A stretch of 64,000 nt of DNA, from NCBI RefSeq assembly GCF_002056295.1, contig NZ_CP020100.1, positions 2,007,501 to 2,071,500 of the forward strand, written 5' to 3'. The DNA is from Halopseudomonas phragmitis (GTDB taxonomy: Bacteria > Pseudomonadota > Gammaproteobacteria > Pseudomonadales > Pseudomonadaceae). The notes below the pieces were generated by a model that saw only the letters and a list, made by a program, of their open reading frames with translations, did not search any database and had not been told where the DNA came from. The translations under genes and the position numbers were made by a program. Of the stretch, positions 1 through 9,307 are shown in pieces (position 1 is the stretch's first letter; each line of letters starts with the position of its first letter).

Positions 1-1104
1 TGACAGTGGTCGGTCGTCGGTCGGCCAGTTGCCGTTGATCTGGCCGGCATTCTGGAAGCGTTCGCTGAGCAGGCCGATGGCCAGCGCGTAGCTGGTGGAG
101 TTGTTGTAGCGCAGGATGCTGCGAAAGTTGTTCATGACCAGAAAAGCTGGGCCGCGATGGCCGGCCGGTAACAGCAAAGAGGCGCTGTGCTCGCCAGGAT
201 TGGCTCGCAGAGCCCGGCCATTGCCATCACGTACTCCCAGCGTGCTCCAGTCGCTCAATGGCTTGCGCACATTCATGTCGGCCAGAGCGTAATCGAAGTC
301 ATTCGGCAGGGTGACTTCCAGGCCCCAGGGTTGACCGCTTTGCCAGCCTGAAGCGTTGAGGTAGTTGGCCGCAGAGGCCAGAGCATCGGCCGAAGAATTC
401 CAGATATCACGTTTGCCATTGCCGTCGAAGTCCACCGCATAGCTGTTGTAGGTGGTGGGAATGAACTGGGTCTGGCCCATGGCGCCTGCCCAGGAGCCGA
501 GCATCCGCTCCGGGGTGATGTCACCGCGCTGAAGAATCTCCAGGGCTGCCAACAACTGAGTGCGGGCAAACACCGGACGGCGCCCTTCATAGGCCAGGGT
601 GGCCAGCGAGCGTACTACCTGGCGGTCGCCCATATTGTTGCCGTAGTTGCTTTCCAGCCCCCAGATGGCGACCAGAATATGGCGGTCGACCCCATAGCGC
701 TGCTCGATGGCATTCAGTGTATCGTGTTGCTGAAGCAGCAGACGCTTGCCGCTGGCGACCCGTTGCGGTGACACTGCGCCGTCAAGGTATTCCCAGACGG
801 GACGGGTAAACTCCGGTTGACTCTGGTCGGCGCGCAGAACCCCTGGGTCCGGTTGCAGGCCAGTGGTAACCCGGTCGAACAGGTCGGCCCTGATGCCGGC
901 CTGGAGTGCATCCTGGCGCAATTCGCCCAGCCAATGGGCAAAGCTTTGGGCTGGGGCGCTGGGGGTAAGAGCGGCGCTGGTTGGTGAGGCGGTGCTTGCA
1001 GTCTGAATCGGGGTGTCGGCACAGGCAGCCAGGGCCAGCATGCCAACGCCGGCGATGGCCAGAAAGCGACTTGCTGTGGCGCGAAGTGTTTGGGTTTTCA
1101 GCAT
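1..1104 (-). CDS. Lytic murein transglycosylase lipoprotein, MltB/SltB3-like (3' end outside window)
   Basis: The gene reads leftwards from an ATG at 1104 and is open through position 1, so 368 codons are visible and the C-terminus is missing. The N-terminus is a lipoprotein signal peptide with lipobox LAAC ending at Cys28. The body has the MltB-type catalytic region VAIWGLESNYG, with the presumed catalytic glutamate at residue 151, followed by GAMGQTQFIPTTYNSYAVDFDG, typical of family 3 transglycosylases. It should cleave peptidoglycan between MurNAc and GlcNAc from the outer membrane. Its place upstream of the holA-lptE-leuS block resembles P. aeruginosa PA3992 (SltB3); the exact paralog cannot be fixed without the C-terminus, where a peptidoglycan-binding domain may follow. 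Confidence 0.9.
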   Translation of the reverse strand, partial: MLKTQTLRATASRFLAIAGVGMLALAACADTPIQTASTASPTSAALTPSAPAQSFAHWLGELRQDALQAGIRADLFDRVTTGLQPDPGVLRADQSQPEFTRPVWEYLDGAVSPQRVASGKRLLLQQHDTLNAIEQRYGVDRHILVAIWGLESNYGNNMGDRQVVRSLATLAYEGRRPVFARTQLLAALEILQRGDITPERMLGSWAGAMGQTQFIPTTYNSYAVDFDGNGKRDIWNSSADALASAANYLNASGWQSGQPWGLEVTLPNDFDYALADMNVRKPLSDWSTLGVRDGNGRALRANPGEHSASLLLPAGHRGPAFLVMNNFRSILRYNNSTSYALAIGLLSERFQNAGQINGNWPTDDRPLS

Positions 1105-1436
1105 TCAAAGTTCCAGCAGAATCCGGGTTTCGATCATAGGCAGTCAGTAGTGTTGCCTCACTGTAGCATGCTGGTCAGGTCGAGGATATCGAACCAAACC
1201 TGTGCTTGTTGGAGTCGTGGGGATTGAGCTCGGTTCCGTCTTGCCGGGCAGGTTGCGAAAAATCGCTGTGCAATGAACTAAGTTCCTTGCCTGCGGGTCG
1301 TATTCGCAGTGCCAGGAGAGTCTTGAGAGTGCCATTGTGTCGACCCGATGTTATCGATGGGATTGACAGGTTGATCAAGGTCGAACAATTCATGCCAGTT
1401 GCCAGGGAAGGGCAAATAACAAGAGGTTTAGGAGTG
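1105..1436. other. Intergenic region between divergent transglycosylase and sialidase-like genes
   Basis: This 332-base gap must hold the start signals for the leftward transglycosylase gene and the rightward sialidase-like gene. I see no convincing -35/-10 pair, long inverted repeat or RNA motif. The reading frame of the sialidase-like gene stays open upstream to about 1206, but that part has no ribosome site and no signal-like sequence, so I treat it as non-coding. Confidence 0.4.
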
Positions 1437-2750
1437 ATGAAGGTCTTGGGGATGCTGGGCCGGCGGGCCATGTTGGCGCCGCTGGTGGTAGTTGTGTTCG
1501 TTTCAGCTTCGCTGACCCGGCCTGATTACCAATGGTCGGGATTTCAGGTGCCGGAGGTCTCGGGCAACACTCTGGAGGCGATCAGTGAACAATTGTCTGG
1601 GCATGAGCGCAAGCCGGTCTATGAGCAGCGTTTTGCTTCATCGGATCTTGACGAGTTCGTACACTCGCCCTCGATTACCGCGTTGCCTGATGGCGGGCTG
1701 ATGGCGGCCTGGTTTGCCGGCTCGCGTGAGGGCGCGGCGGATGTTGAAATACGTACATCACGCTTTGATCCGGCTACGGGCTGGTCAGACGAAGAGGCCC
1801 TGGTAACCCGGGAAATGACCCGTCAGGCGCTTGGCAAACCAATCCGCAAGCTGGGCAACCCGGTGATTGCTTTGGCCCCGGATCAACGCCTGTGGCTGTT
1901 CTATGTATCGGTATCGCTGGGCGGCTGGGCTGGCAGTGCGATCAACAGCATGGTTTCCGAGGATTTTGGCCAGAGCTGGTCTGAGCCACAGCAACTGGTG
2001 ACTTCCCCTTTTATCAATATCAGTACCCTGGTGCGGGCTGCTCCGGTCTTTCATCAGGATGGCTCAATCGGTCTGCCGGTCTATCACGAGTTTCTCGGCA
2101 AGTTTCCCGAATATCTCTATCTGAGCGCCGATGGGCGGATTCAGGACAAGTTTCGGATTGCTGACGGCACCAATTCACTGCAACCAACGGTAGTGCCTCT
2201 GGATGAGCAGAGGGCAATCGCGCTGTTGCGCTATGCCGGGCGACGCGGGCATGCCCTGGCGGCAGTGACCGAGGATGGCGGGCGCACCTGGAGCGAGGAG
2301 CAGGTCATTGCACCCTGGAATCCCAACAGTTCGCTGGCGGCGGTACGCTCGCATCGCAATACCCTGCTGGTGGCGCAGAACAACCTGATCGACGGCCGCT
2401 TTCGTCTGAGCCTGGATGAGTCAACACCAAGCCTTAGCACCTGGTCGCTGGTCATGGATCTGGATTCTTCGCCCGATCCTGATGGTCAACCCTTTGCCCG
2501 GGAAGACTATGAGCCTCTGTTGGCTACCAAGTTTATTGCCTCTAGCGGAGAACGGCGGCGCTCGTTGGTAAACAAGTTTATGCAGCAACTGGATCAGCGC
2601 TTGTGCCGTGATGGTGCCTGCGTATTCGAGTATGAGTACCCCTACATGATCAATGCCGGTAATGGCGTGTTCCATCTGGTGTATGCCTGGAACAACAGCT
2701 TCATCAAGCATGTGTCTTTCAATACCGACTGGCTGGAGGTGCAACCGTGA
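1437..2750 (+). CDS. Sialidase-like (BNR/Asp-box, PF13088-type) exported beta-propeller protein
   Basis: The protein is about 437 aa. It opens with a short basic stretch and a hydrophobic segment (MLAPLVVVVFVSASLT) that looks like a signal anchor. The rest resembles the six-bladed sialidase fold: SITALPDGGLMAAWFAGSRE near residue 80, then two clear Asp-boxes, SEDFGQSW and TEDGGRTW. This superfamily includes sialidases and other glycan-acting enzymes; the classical N-terminal FRIP motif of GH33 is not obvious, so the substrate is unknown. GTG at 1434 and ATG at 1437 are both possible starts behind AGAGG/AGGAG; I chose the ATG. The stop overlaps the next gene's GTG (GTGA), so the two are probably translationally coupled. 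Confidence 0.75.
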   Translation: MKVLGMLGRRAMLAPLVVVVFVSASLTRPDYQWSGFQVPEVSGNTLEAISEQLSGHERKPVYEQRFASSDLDEFVHSPSITALPDGGLMAAWFAGSREGAADVEIRTSRFDPATGWSDEEALVTREMTRQALGKPIRKLGNPVIALAPDQRLWLFYVSVSLGGWAGSAINSMVSEDFGQSWSEPQQLVTSPFINISTLVRAAPVFHQDGSIGLPVYHEFLGKFPEYLYLSADGRIQDKFRIADGTNSLQPTVVPLDEQRAIALLRYAGRRGHALAAVTEDGGRTWSEEQVIAPWNPNSSLAAVRSHRNTLLVAQNNLIDGRFRLSLDESTPSLSTWSLVMDLDSSPDPDGQPFAREDYEPLLATKFIASSGERRRSLVNKFMQQLDQRLCRDGACVFEYEYPYMINAGNGVFHLVYAWNNSFIKHVSFNTDWLEVQP

Positions 2751-3340
2751 TTCTCACCACCTGGGTTGCTTATCTGGCATTTACTCTGTTGCTTTTTTTG
2801 CTTTTGCCGGTGAGCCGCTTGCCGGTTGGCTGGCGCTGGGCCGTACTCGTTGTGGCGCTTGTTCTGGGAGCACTGCCATTGATTGATGGCTTGTCGCTGG
2901 CAGGCTATCTGCGGGCTTTTACTGATGATCTGGCAATTACCAGTCTGGTCGCGCTGTCTGCCGCGACGCTGGTGCGCCTGGGATGGCTGTCATCTCCGGT
3001 GCGGCAACACAAGCTGGAGTGCTATCTGCTGTTTGCCCTGATGGGGTTGGCGCTCTACCCGGCGGCCATGGGGCTAGGCATGCTGGACCCCTATCGCTTG
3101 GGCTATAGCCCGGATGGGTTGTTGCTCGTTGTGGCGGTCCTGACGCTGCTGATGCTATGGCGGGGCAACCTGCTCGCGGTGCTGATGCTGACGCTGGCCA
3201 CCCTGGGCTACGCTCTGGAGCTTAAGGCCTCCGGCAACTATTGGGATTATTTGCTGGATCCGTTTATCGTTTTGTTTGCGCTCTGGAGCTTGTGCCGTGA
3301 TCTGGTGCTAGGGGTGTTCCGGCGCCTTTGGCCGGCCTGA
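2747..3340 (+). CDS. Hypothetical polytopic membrane protein coupled to the sialidase-like gene
   Basis: The 197-aa product is very hydrophobic, with about six likely transmembrane helices separated by short loops such as RLPVGWRW and RLGWLSSPVRQHKLE. I recognise no family motif. The GTG start overlaps the stop of the sialidase-like gene by four bases, so the two proteins are probably made together, perhaps as an exported glycan-active protein and a membrane partner. That pairing is inferred from gene overlap only. Confidence 0.65.
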   Translation: MILTTWVAYLAFTLLLFLLLPVSRLPVGWRWAVLVVALVLGALPLIDGLSLAGYLRAFTDDLAITSLVALSAATLVRLGWLSSPVRQHKLECYLLFALMGLALYPAAMGLGMLDPYRLGYSPDGLLLVVAVLTLLMLWRGNLLAVLMLTLATLGYALELKASGNYWDYLLDPFIVLFALWSLCRDLVLGVFRRLWPA

Positions 3341-3644
3341 GCTGGCGGAGCACTCAGGTCTCTAAGGAACATGCTCGGTAGCTGTTGGCTACCCAGTATG
3401 CTAAAGTCCGCCCCCTTTGATTGAACTATGGCTCTGTTCATCGTGTTGACTCTCTCCGGCGTTACGCCACCGTAGTTTTCTGCCTTCCGGCCGTCAGGCC
3501 GCGCTCCCATCCACGCTGTTGGCGGTCGGGTGGAATTTTTCGTGCCCCCTCAAACTGTCATTGTTTCGCTCGTCTGTGACAGAGCGGCTGATGTGTTGTT
3601 TTCGGGTTTCTTGCAGTTTTCTGAATCTTGTTAATGGACGTGGT
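3341..3644. other. Leader/promoter region of the SulP transporter gene
   Basis: This 304-base gap contains a TATGCTAAAGT stretch near 3397 that resembles a -10 region, and two small perfect hairpins: GGCG-TTA-CGCC at 3458-3468 and CGGCC-GTCA-GGCCG at 3488-3501. The coding frame is open from 3519, but the conserved SulP N-terminus starts only at 3645. The hairpins could belong to a structured leader, but I recognise no known RNA family. Confidence 0.35.
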
Positions 3645-5138
3645 ATGACTCTTATCCAATCGGTAAGACAAAACTGGTTTGCCAATATTCGTGGCGATCT
3701 ACTGGCCGGACTGGTTGTAGCGCTGGCGCTGATTCCTGAAGCCATTGCTTTCTCAATCATCGCTGGGGTTGACCCCAAGGTCGGGCTGTATGCGTCATTC
3801 TGTATCGCCGTGATCATTGCCTTTACCGGCGGTCGGCCGGGGATGATTTCCGCCGCTACCGGAGCCATGGCGCTGTTGATGGTCACTCTGGTGCGCGAGC
3901 ACGGCCTGGAGTATCTGCTGGCCGCGACTGTTCTCTGTGGGGTTCTGCAGATTGGTGCCGGATATCTCAAGCTCGGTTCGTTGATGCGTTTTGTGTCCCG
4001 CTCGGTGGTGACTGGCTTTGTCAACGCTCTGGCGATTCTGATTTTCATGGCGCAATTGCCAGAGCTGATCGATGTCACCTGGCATGTCTATGCCATGACT
4101 GCTGGTGGGCTGGCGATCATCTACCTTTTCCCCTATGTGCCGGTGCTCGGCAAGCTGATTCCTTCTCCGCTGGTATGTATCCTGCTGTTGACAGGATTGG
4201 CCATGTACCTGGGGCTGAATATCAATACCGTATCCGGTATGGGCGAGCTGCCGGATACGCTTCCGGTATTCCTCTGGCCGCAGGTGCCACTGACTTTGGA
4301 GACGCTGTGGATCATTCTGCCGTACTCGGCGGCGTTGGCGGTGGTTGGTCTGCTGGAGTCCATGATGACTGCGACCATCGTTGACGACCTGACCGATACC
4401 AGCAGCGACAAGAACCGTGAGTGCAAAGGTCAGGGCATCGCCAACATCGGTGCTGGTCTGATGGGAGGTATGGCTGGTTGCGCGATGATTGGTCAGTCGG
4501 TGATCAACGTCAAATCGGGGGGGCGCACCCGGTTGTCCTGCCTGACCGCCGGTGTGGTGTTGTTGATCATGGTGGTGTTCCTCAGTGACTGGGTTGGGCA
4601 GATTCCGATGGCGGCTCTGGTTGCCGTGATGATCATGGTCTCGATCGGAACTTTCAGCTGGGACTCGTTGCGCAATCTGAAGAAGCACCCGTTATCAACC
4701 AATATCGTCATGCTGGCGACTGTGATCGTCACCGTTGCGACTCACAATCTGGCCTATGGTGTCTTTGTTGGTGTGCTGCTGGCGGCGTTGTTCTTCGCCA
4801 ATAAAATGGGGCATTACCTGCATATCGCTAGTGAAGTGGATCCGCGTGGGCGGCAACGGACCTATCGGGTGGTTGGGCAGGTGTTCTTCAGTTCTTCCGA
4901 CAAGTTCGTTACGGCCTTTGACTTCAAGGAAGCCCTTGATAAGGTGGTTATTGATCTCAGCCGTGCGCATTTCTGGGATATCACGGCGGTGGCGGCGCTG
5001 GACAAGGTCGTTCTCAAGTTCCGTCGCGAAGGTGCCGAAGTCGAGATCGTTGGCCTCAATCAGGCCAGTGCTACCATCGTAGATCGGTTTGGTGTGCACG
5101 ATAAGCCTGATGCTGTCGACAAGCTGATGGGCCACTGA
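3645..5138 (+). CDS. SulP-family inorganic anion transporter with C-terminal STAS domain
   Basis: The 497-aa protein has the SulP start [20 protein letters not shown], a series of about 10-14 membrane helices to near residue 390, and then a cytoplasmic STAS domain ([20 protein letters not shown]), as in bacterial SLC26 relatives. Members carry sulfate, bicarbonate, chloride or dicarboxylates; the substrate cannot be read from sequence. ATG 3645 begins [11 protein letters not shown], directly before the conserved core, and was preferred over upstream in-frame codons. A universal stress protein gene follows after 20 bases. SulP-Usp pairing is common in proteobacteria, which suggests stress- or nucleotide-linked control, possibly of bicarbonate uptake. 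Confidence 0.9.
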   Translation: MTLIQSVRQNWFANIRGDLLAGLVVALALIPEAIAFSIIAGVDPKVGLYASFCIAVIIAFTGGRPGMISAATGAMALLMVTLVREHGLEYLLAATVLCGVLQIGAGYLKLGSLMRFVSRSVVTGFVNALAILIFMAQLPELIDVTWHVYAMTAGGLAIIYLFPYVPVLGKLIPSPLVCILLLTGLAMYLGLNINTVSGMGELPDTLPVFLWPQVPLTLETLWIILPYSAALAVVGLLESMMTATIVDDLTDTSSDKNRECKGQGIANIGAGLMGGMAGCAMIGQSVINVKSGGRTRLSCLTAGVVLLIMVVFLSDWVGQIPMAALVAVMIMVSIGTFSWDSLRNLKKHPLSTNIVMLATVIVTVATHNLAYGVFVGVLLAALFFANKMGHYLHIASEVDPRGRQRTYRVVGQVFFSSSDKFVTAFDFKEALDKVVIDLSRAHFWDITAVAALDKVVLKFRREGAEVEIVGLNQASATIVDRFGVHDKPDAVDKLMGH

Positions 5139-5158
5139 TAAACAACAAGGAGAAATGT

Positions 5159-6016
5159 GTGACCACAGTGAATGTGCTTGCCTGTATCGATGCCTCCCGG
5201 TCAGCCACTGGTGTTTGCGACTATGCCGCCTGGGCCAGTCTGCGACTGGATGCGCCACTGGTGTTTCTGCATGTGCTGGATCATTCGAGTTTTCCGGTGC
5301 ACGGCGACCTGTCGGGCAATATTGGCCTGGGTAGCCGTGAGCACCTGCTTGAAGAGCTGGCCAATCTCGACGAAAAGCGCGCCAGGCTGATGCGTGAGCA
5401 GGGTCAGTTGATGCTGGAGGCGGCGCTGGAGCGTGCCCGGGCTGATGGTGTCGCTGAACCTGTCAGCCGGCAACGGCATGGCGATCTGGTCGATACTTTG
5501 CAGGAGCTGGAGCCGGAAATCCGCTTGCTGGTCATGGGACGCCAGGGCGAAGAGGCAGACTCTCTGGGCCGGCATGTCGGCACCCACCTAGAAAGTGTTG
5601 TGCGTACCATGCACCGGCCGATTCTGGTGACTGCCGGGGAATTCCGTCCGCCGCGCAGCGTAATGCTGGCCTTCGACAATGGTCCGAGCACGCGCAAGGG
5701 TGTCGACATGATTGCCGATAGCCTCTTGTTCAAGGGGATGCCGATCCATCTGCTGATGGTCGGGGCTGATACCAAGGATGCATGGGAAGCCTTGAATGCG
5801 GCTAAAGCCCGACTGGAGCAGGCCGGTCATCAGGTCGAGGCAGCCATTCGTGCAGGTGAAGTGGAGGCTACGCTGCTTGACTATGAGGCGGAATACGATA
5901 TCGACATGATCGTTATGGGTGCTTACGGCCACTCGCGGATTCGTCAGTTCTTCGTCGGCAGCACTACCACCAACATTCTGGCTAGAACTACCCGGCCGTT
6001 GCTGCTGCTACGCTAA
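5159..6016 (+). CDS. Tandem-domain universal stress protein (UspA family)
   Basis: At 285 aa this is twice the length of a single Usp. The first domain (about residues 1-145) contains the degraded nucleotide-site region MGRQGEEADSLGRHVGTHLESV. The second keeps the ATP-binding type MGAYGHSRIRQFFVGSTT near the C-terminus (G-x2-G-x9-G-S/T). The start is GTG 5159 behind AAGGAG. It is 20 bases downstream of the SulP transporter and almost certainly cotranscribed, so a role in sensing for, or modulating, that transporter is plausible. Confidence 0.9.
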   Translation: MTTVNVLACIDASRSATGVCDYAAWASLRLDAPLVFLHVLDHSSFPVHGDLSGNIGLGSREHLLEELANLDEKRARLMREQGQLMLEAALERARADGVAEPVSRQRHGDLVDTLQELEPEIRLLVMGRQGEEADSLGRHVGTHLESVVRTMHRPILVTAGEFRPPRSVMLAFDNGPSTRKGVDMIADSLLFKGMPIHLLMVGADTKDAWEALNAAKARLEQAGHQVEAAIRAGEVEATLLDYEAEYDIDMIVMGAYGHSRIRQFFVGSTTTNILARTTRPLLLLR

Positions 6017-6229
6017 CCTTCCCATATGTGCAGCCTGGGGCTTGCCCCGGGGCTGTCTGCCGGCAGGCATTGCCCGGCATGGCCATCCCAGTTATTTTTT
6101 GCAACATATTGGAACAAGTTCATTGCCGTTAGGTCTGATGGCGGTATGACTGTGTGTCGGTATCTGGGGGGTGGTTGGCGCCGGCCTGCGGTTTCGTTTG
6201 ATTAGTGACAATAATTCCAAGGAGCCGAC

Positions 6230-8266
6230 ATGGCCTGGCTGCAGTCCCGTCGTTTGCACTTCCTGCTGGGGGGGGTGCTGATTCTGTTTCTGGTTTTCGC
6301 CGCTCTGCGTGGCGTTTTCCTGATCGCTTTTTCTGCGGTAGAGCCTGGGGTCGATCAGCCCTGGTCGCTGGTGCTGGAAACCTTGGGGGTCGGCTTGCGC
6401 TTTGATCTGCGCCTGGCGATTCTGGTCATGTTGCCGTTCATGTTCCTGGCCTGGCTGCCGCTGTGGAACAGTGTCAGGTCCAAAGTATTGCGCCGGCTGG
6501 GACGCAGCTATCTGTTAGTGGTGCTGGCGCTGTTGTTCTTCATGTATTTTCTCGATTTTGGGCATTATGCCTACTTGGGCGTGCGGCTCAATGCCTCGGT
6601 ACTCAAGTTCAGCGAAGATGCGTTGATCTCCCGGCAAATGCTGTGGGAGAGCTACCCGGTGGTATGGATTTGTCTGGGCTGGCTGGCGCTGACTCTGCTG
6701 ACCTTCTGGCTGCTGGGTCTGCTTGAGCGGGTGACGCTGGATCGCCCGGCCAGGCCGATTGCGCTGTGGCCGCGGATCTGGGGCAGTGCGCTGATGACGG
6801 TAGTGGTGTTCCTGGCGATTCTTGGGCGCACCAGCAACATCAATCTGGAAAATCCGGTGCCACTGCGCTGGAATGATGCCTTTTTTGCCGGAGACAGCCA
6901 GTTGGGCGCTCTGGGGCTTAATCCGGTGATTTTCTTCTACGATACCCTCAAGGTACCGGCCGAGCGCTATGACCTGGGACAGGTGCGTGAGCATTATTCG
7001 GTGGTGAGCGAGTATCTGGGCGTGAGCCAGCCGGATATCGATCAGTTGAATTTCACTCGTCAGGTGGCGGTACAGCCACATCGGCTTGATCTCAGTGAGC
7101 GCCCGAATGTGGTGTTCATCATGCTTGAATCGCTCGGCACCACCGCGGTGGGAGCCTACGGCAATCCCTTGCAGCCGACCCCGAATATCGACCGACTGGC
7201 CCAGCAAAGCTGGTTTTTCCGGCACTTCTATGTGCCGGTGACGGGTACCGCCAAGACTGTCTGGGCCAGTATTACTGGTATTCCCGATGTGTCGCGTCAG
7301 GAAACGGCCACCCGCAACCCGTTGATCACCAATCAGCACAGTCTGATCAACGAGCTCAGGGACTACCACAAGCTCTATACCATCGGTGGCAATTCCGGTT
7401 GGGCTAACATGAATGCGCTGATCCGTCAGTCGGTTGATGATGTGCAGTTGTATGAAGAGGGCTATTGGCAGGCCAGGAATGTGGATGTCTGGGGAGTGTC
7501 TGACCTTGATCTGTTCAAGGAAACGGACAAGCTGCTGCGTGAACTGCCCAAGGACAAGCCATTCTTTGCCTATATCCAGACTGCCGGCAATCACCGGCCG
7601 TTCACTATTCCCCAGGACAATGACGGGTTCGAGGTGATCGAGCGCTCGGTGGAAGAAGTTCAGGCCGCCGGCTCACGCAGTGTTGCTCAGTACAACGCAG
7701 TGCGCCTGCTTGATTTCAACATCGGCCGGTTCATGGAAATGGCCGAGGCTAGCGGCTATCTGCATAACACCATCTTTGTGATGTTTGGTGATCACAATAC
7801 CCGGATCGCCAATATCGATTATATGAAACCGGCATTCGACAAACTGGGGCTGGAAAGCAACAACGTGCCGCTGCTGATCTATGCGCCGGGCTATCTTGAA
7901 CCGCGTGAGTTTGAAGAGGCGGTAGGCTTGACCGATCTGTTGCCGACTCTCGCCGGGCTGCTTGGTATCGAGTATGAAACCCGGGTCATGGGCCGTGATC
8001 TATTCACGCCCGCACCGGAAGGCGAGCGAGTGGTGCCGCTGGTGTTGCGTGAGGGCTCGTTCCCGTTGATTGGCGCGGTGAGCAAGGACTTTCTGTTGCA
8101 GATGAATCACGATGGTACTCAACCGAGTTTGCACGATCTGCATTCGGACACCCCGCTGGATAACGTGGCTGAGCAATATCCTGAGGAATATCAGCGACTG
8201 CTGCCGCTGACCCGAGGCCTGTATGAAACTTCGCGCTACATGCTGTATGACAATGTCAGGAAGTAG
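6230..8266 (+). CDS. LtaS/OpgB-like sulfatase-fold membrane enzyme (alkaline phosphatase superfamily)
   Basis: The protein has 678 aa, with about five transmembrane helices in residues 1-200 and a large periplasmic sulfatase domain after residue 280. NVVFIMLESLG holds the metal-binding Glu, and VTGTAKTVWASITGIPD lies where the catalytic Thr of LTA synthases sits. MFGDHNTR supplies the late Asp-His metal ligands. In Gram-negative bacteria such enzymes move phosphoglycerol or phosphoethanolamine onto periplasmic glucans or envelope glycans. The start ATG 6230 has AAGGAG seven bases upstream. The gene stands alone, with a 213-base gap before it and holA convergent after it. The exact donor and acceptor are unknown. 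Confidence 0.88.
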   Translation: MAWLQSRRLHFLLGGVLILFLVFAALRGVFLIAFSAVEPGVDQPWSLVLETLGVGLRFDLRLAILVMLPFMFLAWLPLWNSVRSKVLRRLGRSYLLVVLALLFFMYFLDFGHYAYLGVRLNASVLKFSEDALISRQMLWESYPVVWICLGWLALTLLTFWLLGLLERVTLDRPARPIALWPRIWGSALMTVVVFLAILGRTSNINLENPVPLRWNDAFFAGDSQLGALGLNPVIFFYDTLKVPAERYDLGQVREHYSVVSEYLGVSQPDIDQLNFTRQVAVQPHRLDLSERPNVVFIMLESLGTTAVGAYGNPLQPTPNIDRLAQQSWFFRHFYVPVTGTAKTVWASITGIPDVSRQETATRNPLITNQHSLINELRDYHKLYTIGGNSGWANMNALIRQSVDDVQLYEEGYWQARNVDVWGVSDLDLFKETDKLLRELPKDKPFFAYIQTAGNHRPFTIPQDNDGFEVIERSVEEVQAAGSRSVAQYNAVRLLDFNIGRFMEMAEASGYLHNTIFVMFGDHNTRIANIDYMKPAFDKLGLESNNVPLLIYAPGYLEPREFEEAVGLTDLLPTLAGLLGIEYETRVMGRDLFTPAPEGERVVPLVLREGSFPLIGAVSKDFLLQMNHDGTQPSLHDLHSDTPLDNVAEQYPEEYQRLLPLTRGLYETSRYMLYDNVRK

Positions 8267-8274
8267 ACACCGGC

Positions 8275-9303
8275 TTACAGTCTGATTCGCGCGCCGGCTG
8301 CCTGCACCAGGATTAACGCCAGGGTATCCCAGGCTGAGCCGGGCTGCAGGCCCTTGATCTGCTCGTCGGCCTGTTGAGCCTGTTGCAGCCAGCCGGTCCA
8401 ACGGCTGGCCGGGTGGCGTTGCAGGGCCTGGCTCAGCACCGGCTTGCGCTTGTCCCAGACCGGTGGGCGTTGGCTGGCGAAGACCCGATCCAGAGGCACT
8501 CCGCGGCCAAGGTCCTGGGCCATGGCGGCCAGGCTGCGCAGTTCGCGACTCAGGGCCCAGAGCACCACCGGCGCTTCCACGCCTTCACCCTTGAGCCCGT
8601 GCAGGATGCGTAGGGCGTGTTCGCCCTGGCCCAGCAGCATGGCGTCGACCAGATTGAAGACATCGAAACGGGCGCTGTCGGCGACGACCTGCTGCACGGT
8701 ATCCAGGTTCAGGACCCCGCCACTACAAAACAGCTTGAGCTTCTCGATCTCCTGGGCGGCGGCCAGCAGGTTACCCTCGACCCTGGCGCTCAGCAATTCC
8801 AGTGCTTCAGGGCTGGCCTGAATCCCGGCAGCGGCCAGCCGATCACGCATCCAACTGGGCAACTGGGCGCTTTCCACTGGCCAGATTTGAATGAAACGCG
8901 AGTTGGGGTGTTCGATCAGCGCCTTGGCCCATTTACTGCGTTGGGTGCTGCCGTCGAGTTTGGGCAGGCTGATCAGCAGGGTGGTGTCGGCTGGCGGTTC
9001 CTGCAGATAGGCGAGCAGGGCTTTGGCGCCTTCATCGCCGGGTTTGCCGCTGGGAATGCGCAACTCTAGCAGACGCTGGCTGGCGAACAGTGACAGGCTG
9101 TGGCTGGCCTCATACAGCTGCGCCCAGTCGAAACCGCGTTCGACCTGGAACACCTGACGTTCTTCACAGCCGGCGCTACGGCAGGCCTGGCGAATGCTGT
9201 CGGCGGCTTCGCCGGTCAGCAGCGGATCATCGCCACTGACTACCCAGACCGGCGCCAGCTCTTCCTTGAGCTGGCGTGCAAGTTGCCCGCTGTTGAGCTT
9301 CAT
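8275..9303 (-). CDS. holA: DNA polymerase III delta subunit
   Basis: This 342-aa protein matches HolA, which opens and loads the beta clamp as part of the clamp loader. The N-terminus MKLNSGQLARQLKEELAPVWVVSGDDPLL and the central ISLPKLDGSTQRSKWAKAL are characteristic, as is the C-terminal helical collar domain. It follows lptE by four bases on the minus strand, the usual leuS-lptE-holA order of pseudomonads and enterobacteria, so it is probably translated from the leuS transcript. Confidence 0.95.
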   Translation of the reverse strand: MKLNSGQLARQLKEELAPVWVVSGDDPLLTGEAADSIRQACRSAGCEERQVFQVERGFDWAQLYEASHSLSLFASQRLLELRIPSGKPGDEGAKALLAYLQEPPADTTLLISLPKLDGSTQRSKWAKALIEHPNSRFIQIWPVESAQLPSWMRDRLAAAGIQASPEALELLSARVEGNLLAAAQEIEKLKLFCSGGVLNLDTVQQVVADSARFDVFNLVDAMLLGQGEHALRILHGLKGEGVEAPVVLWALSRELRSLAAMAQDLGRGVPLDRVFASQRPPVWDKRKPVLSQALQRHPASRWTGWLQQAQQADEQIKGLQPGSAWDTLALILVQAAGARIRL

Positions 9304-9307
9304 CGGC

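Noticed and set aside
6515-7594. 359-codon minus-strand frame inside the LtaS-like gene
   Set aside because: It lies entirely antisense to a conserved sulfatase domain and has low-complexity, codon-shadow composition.
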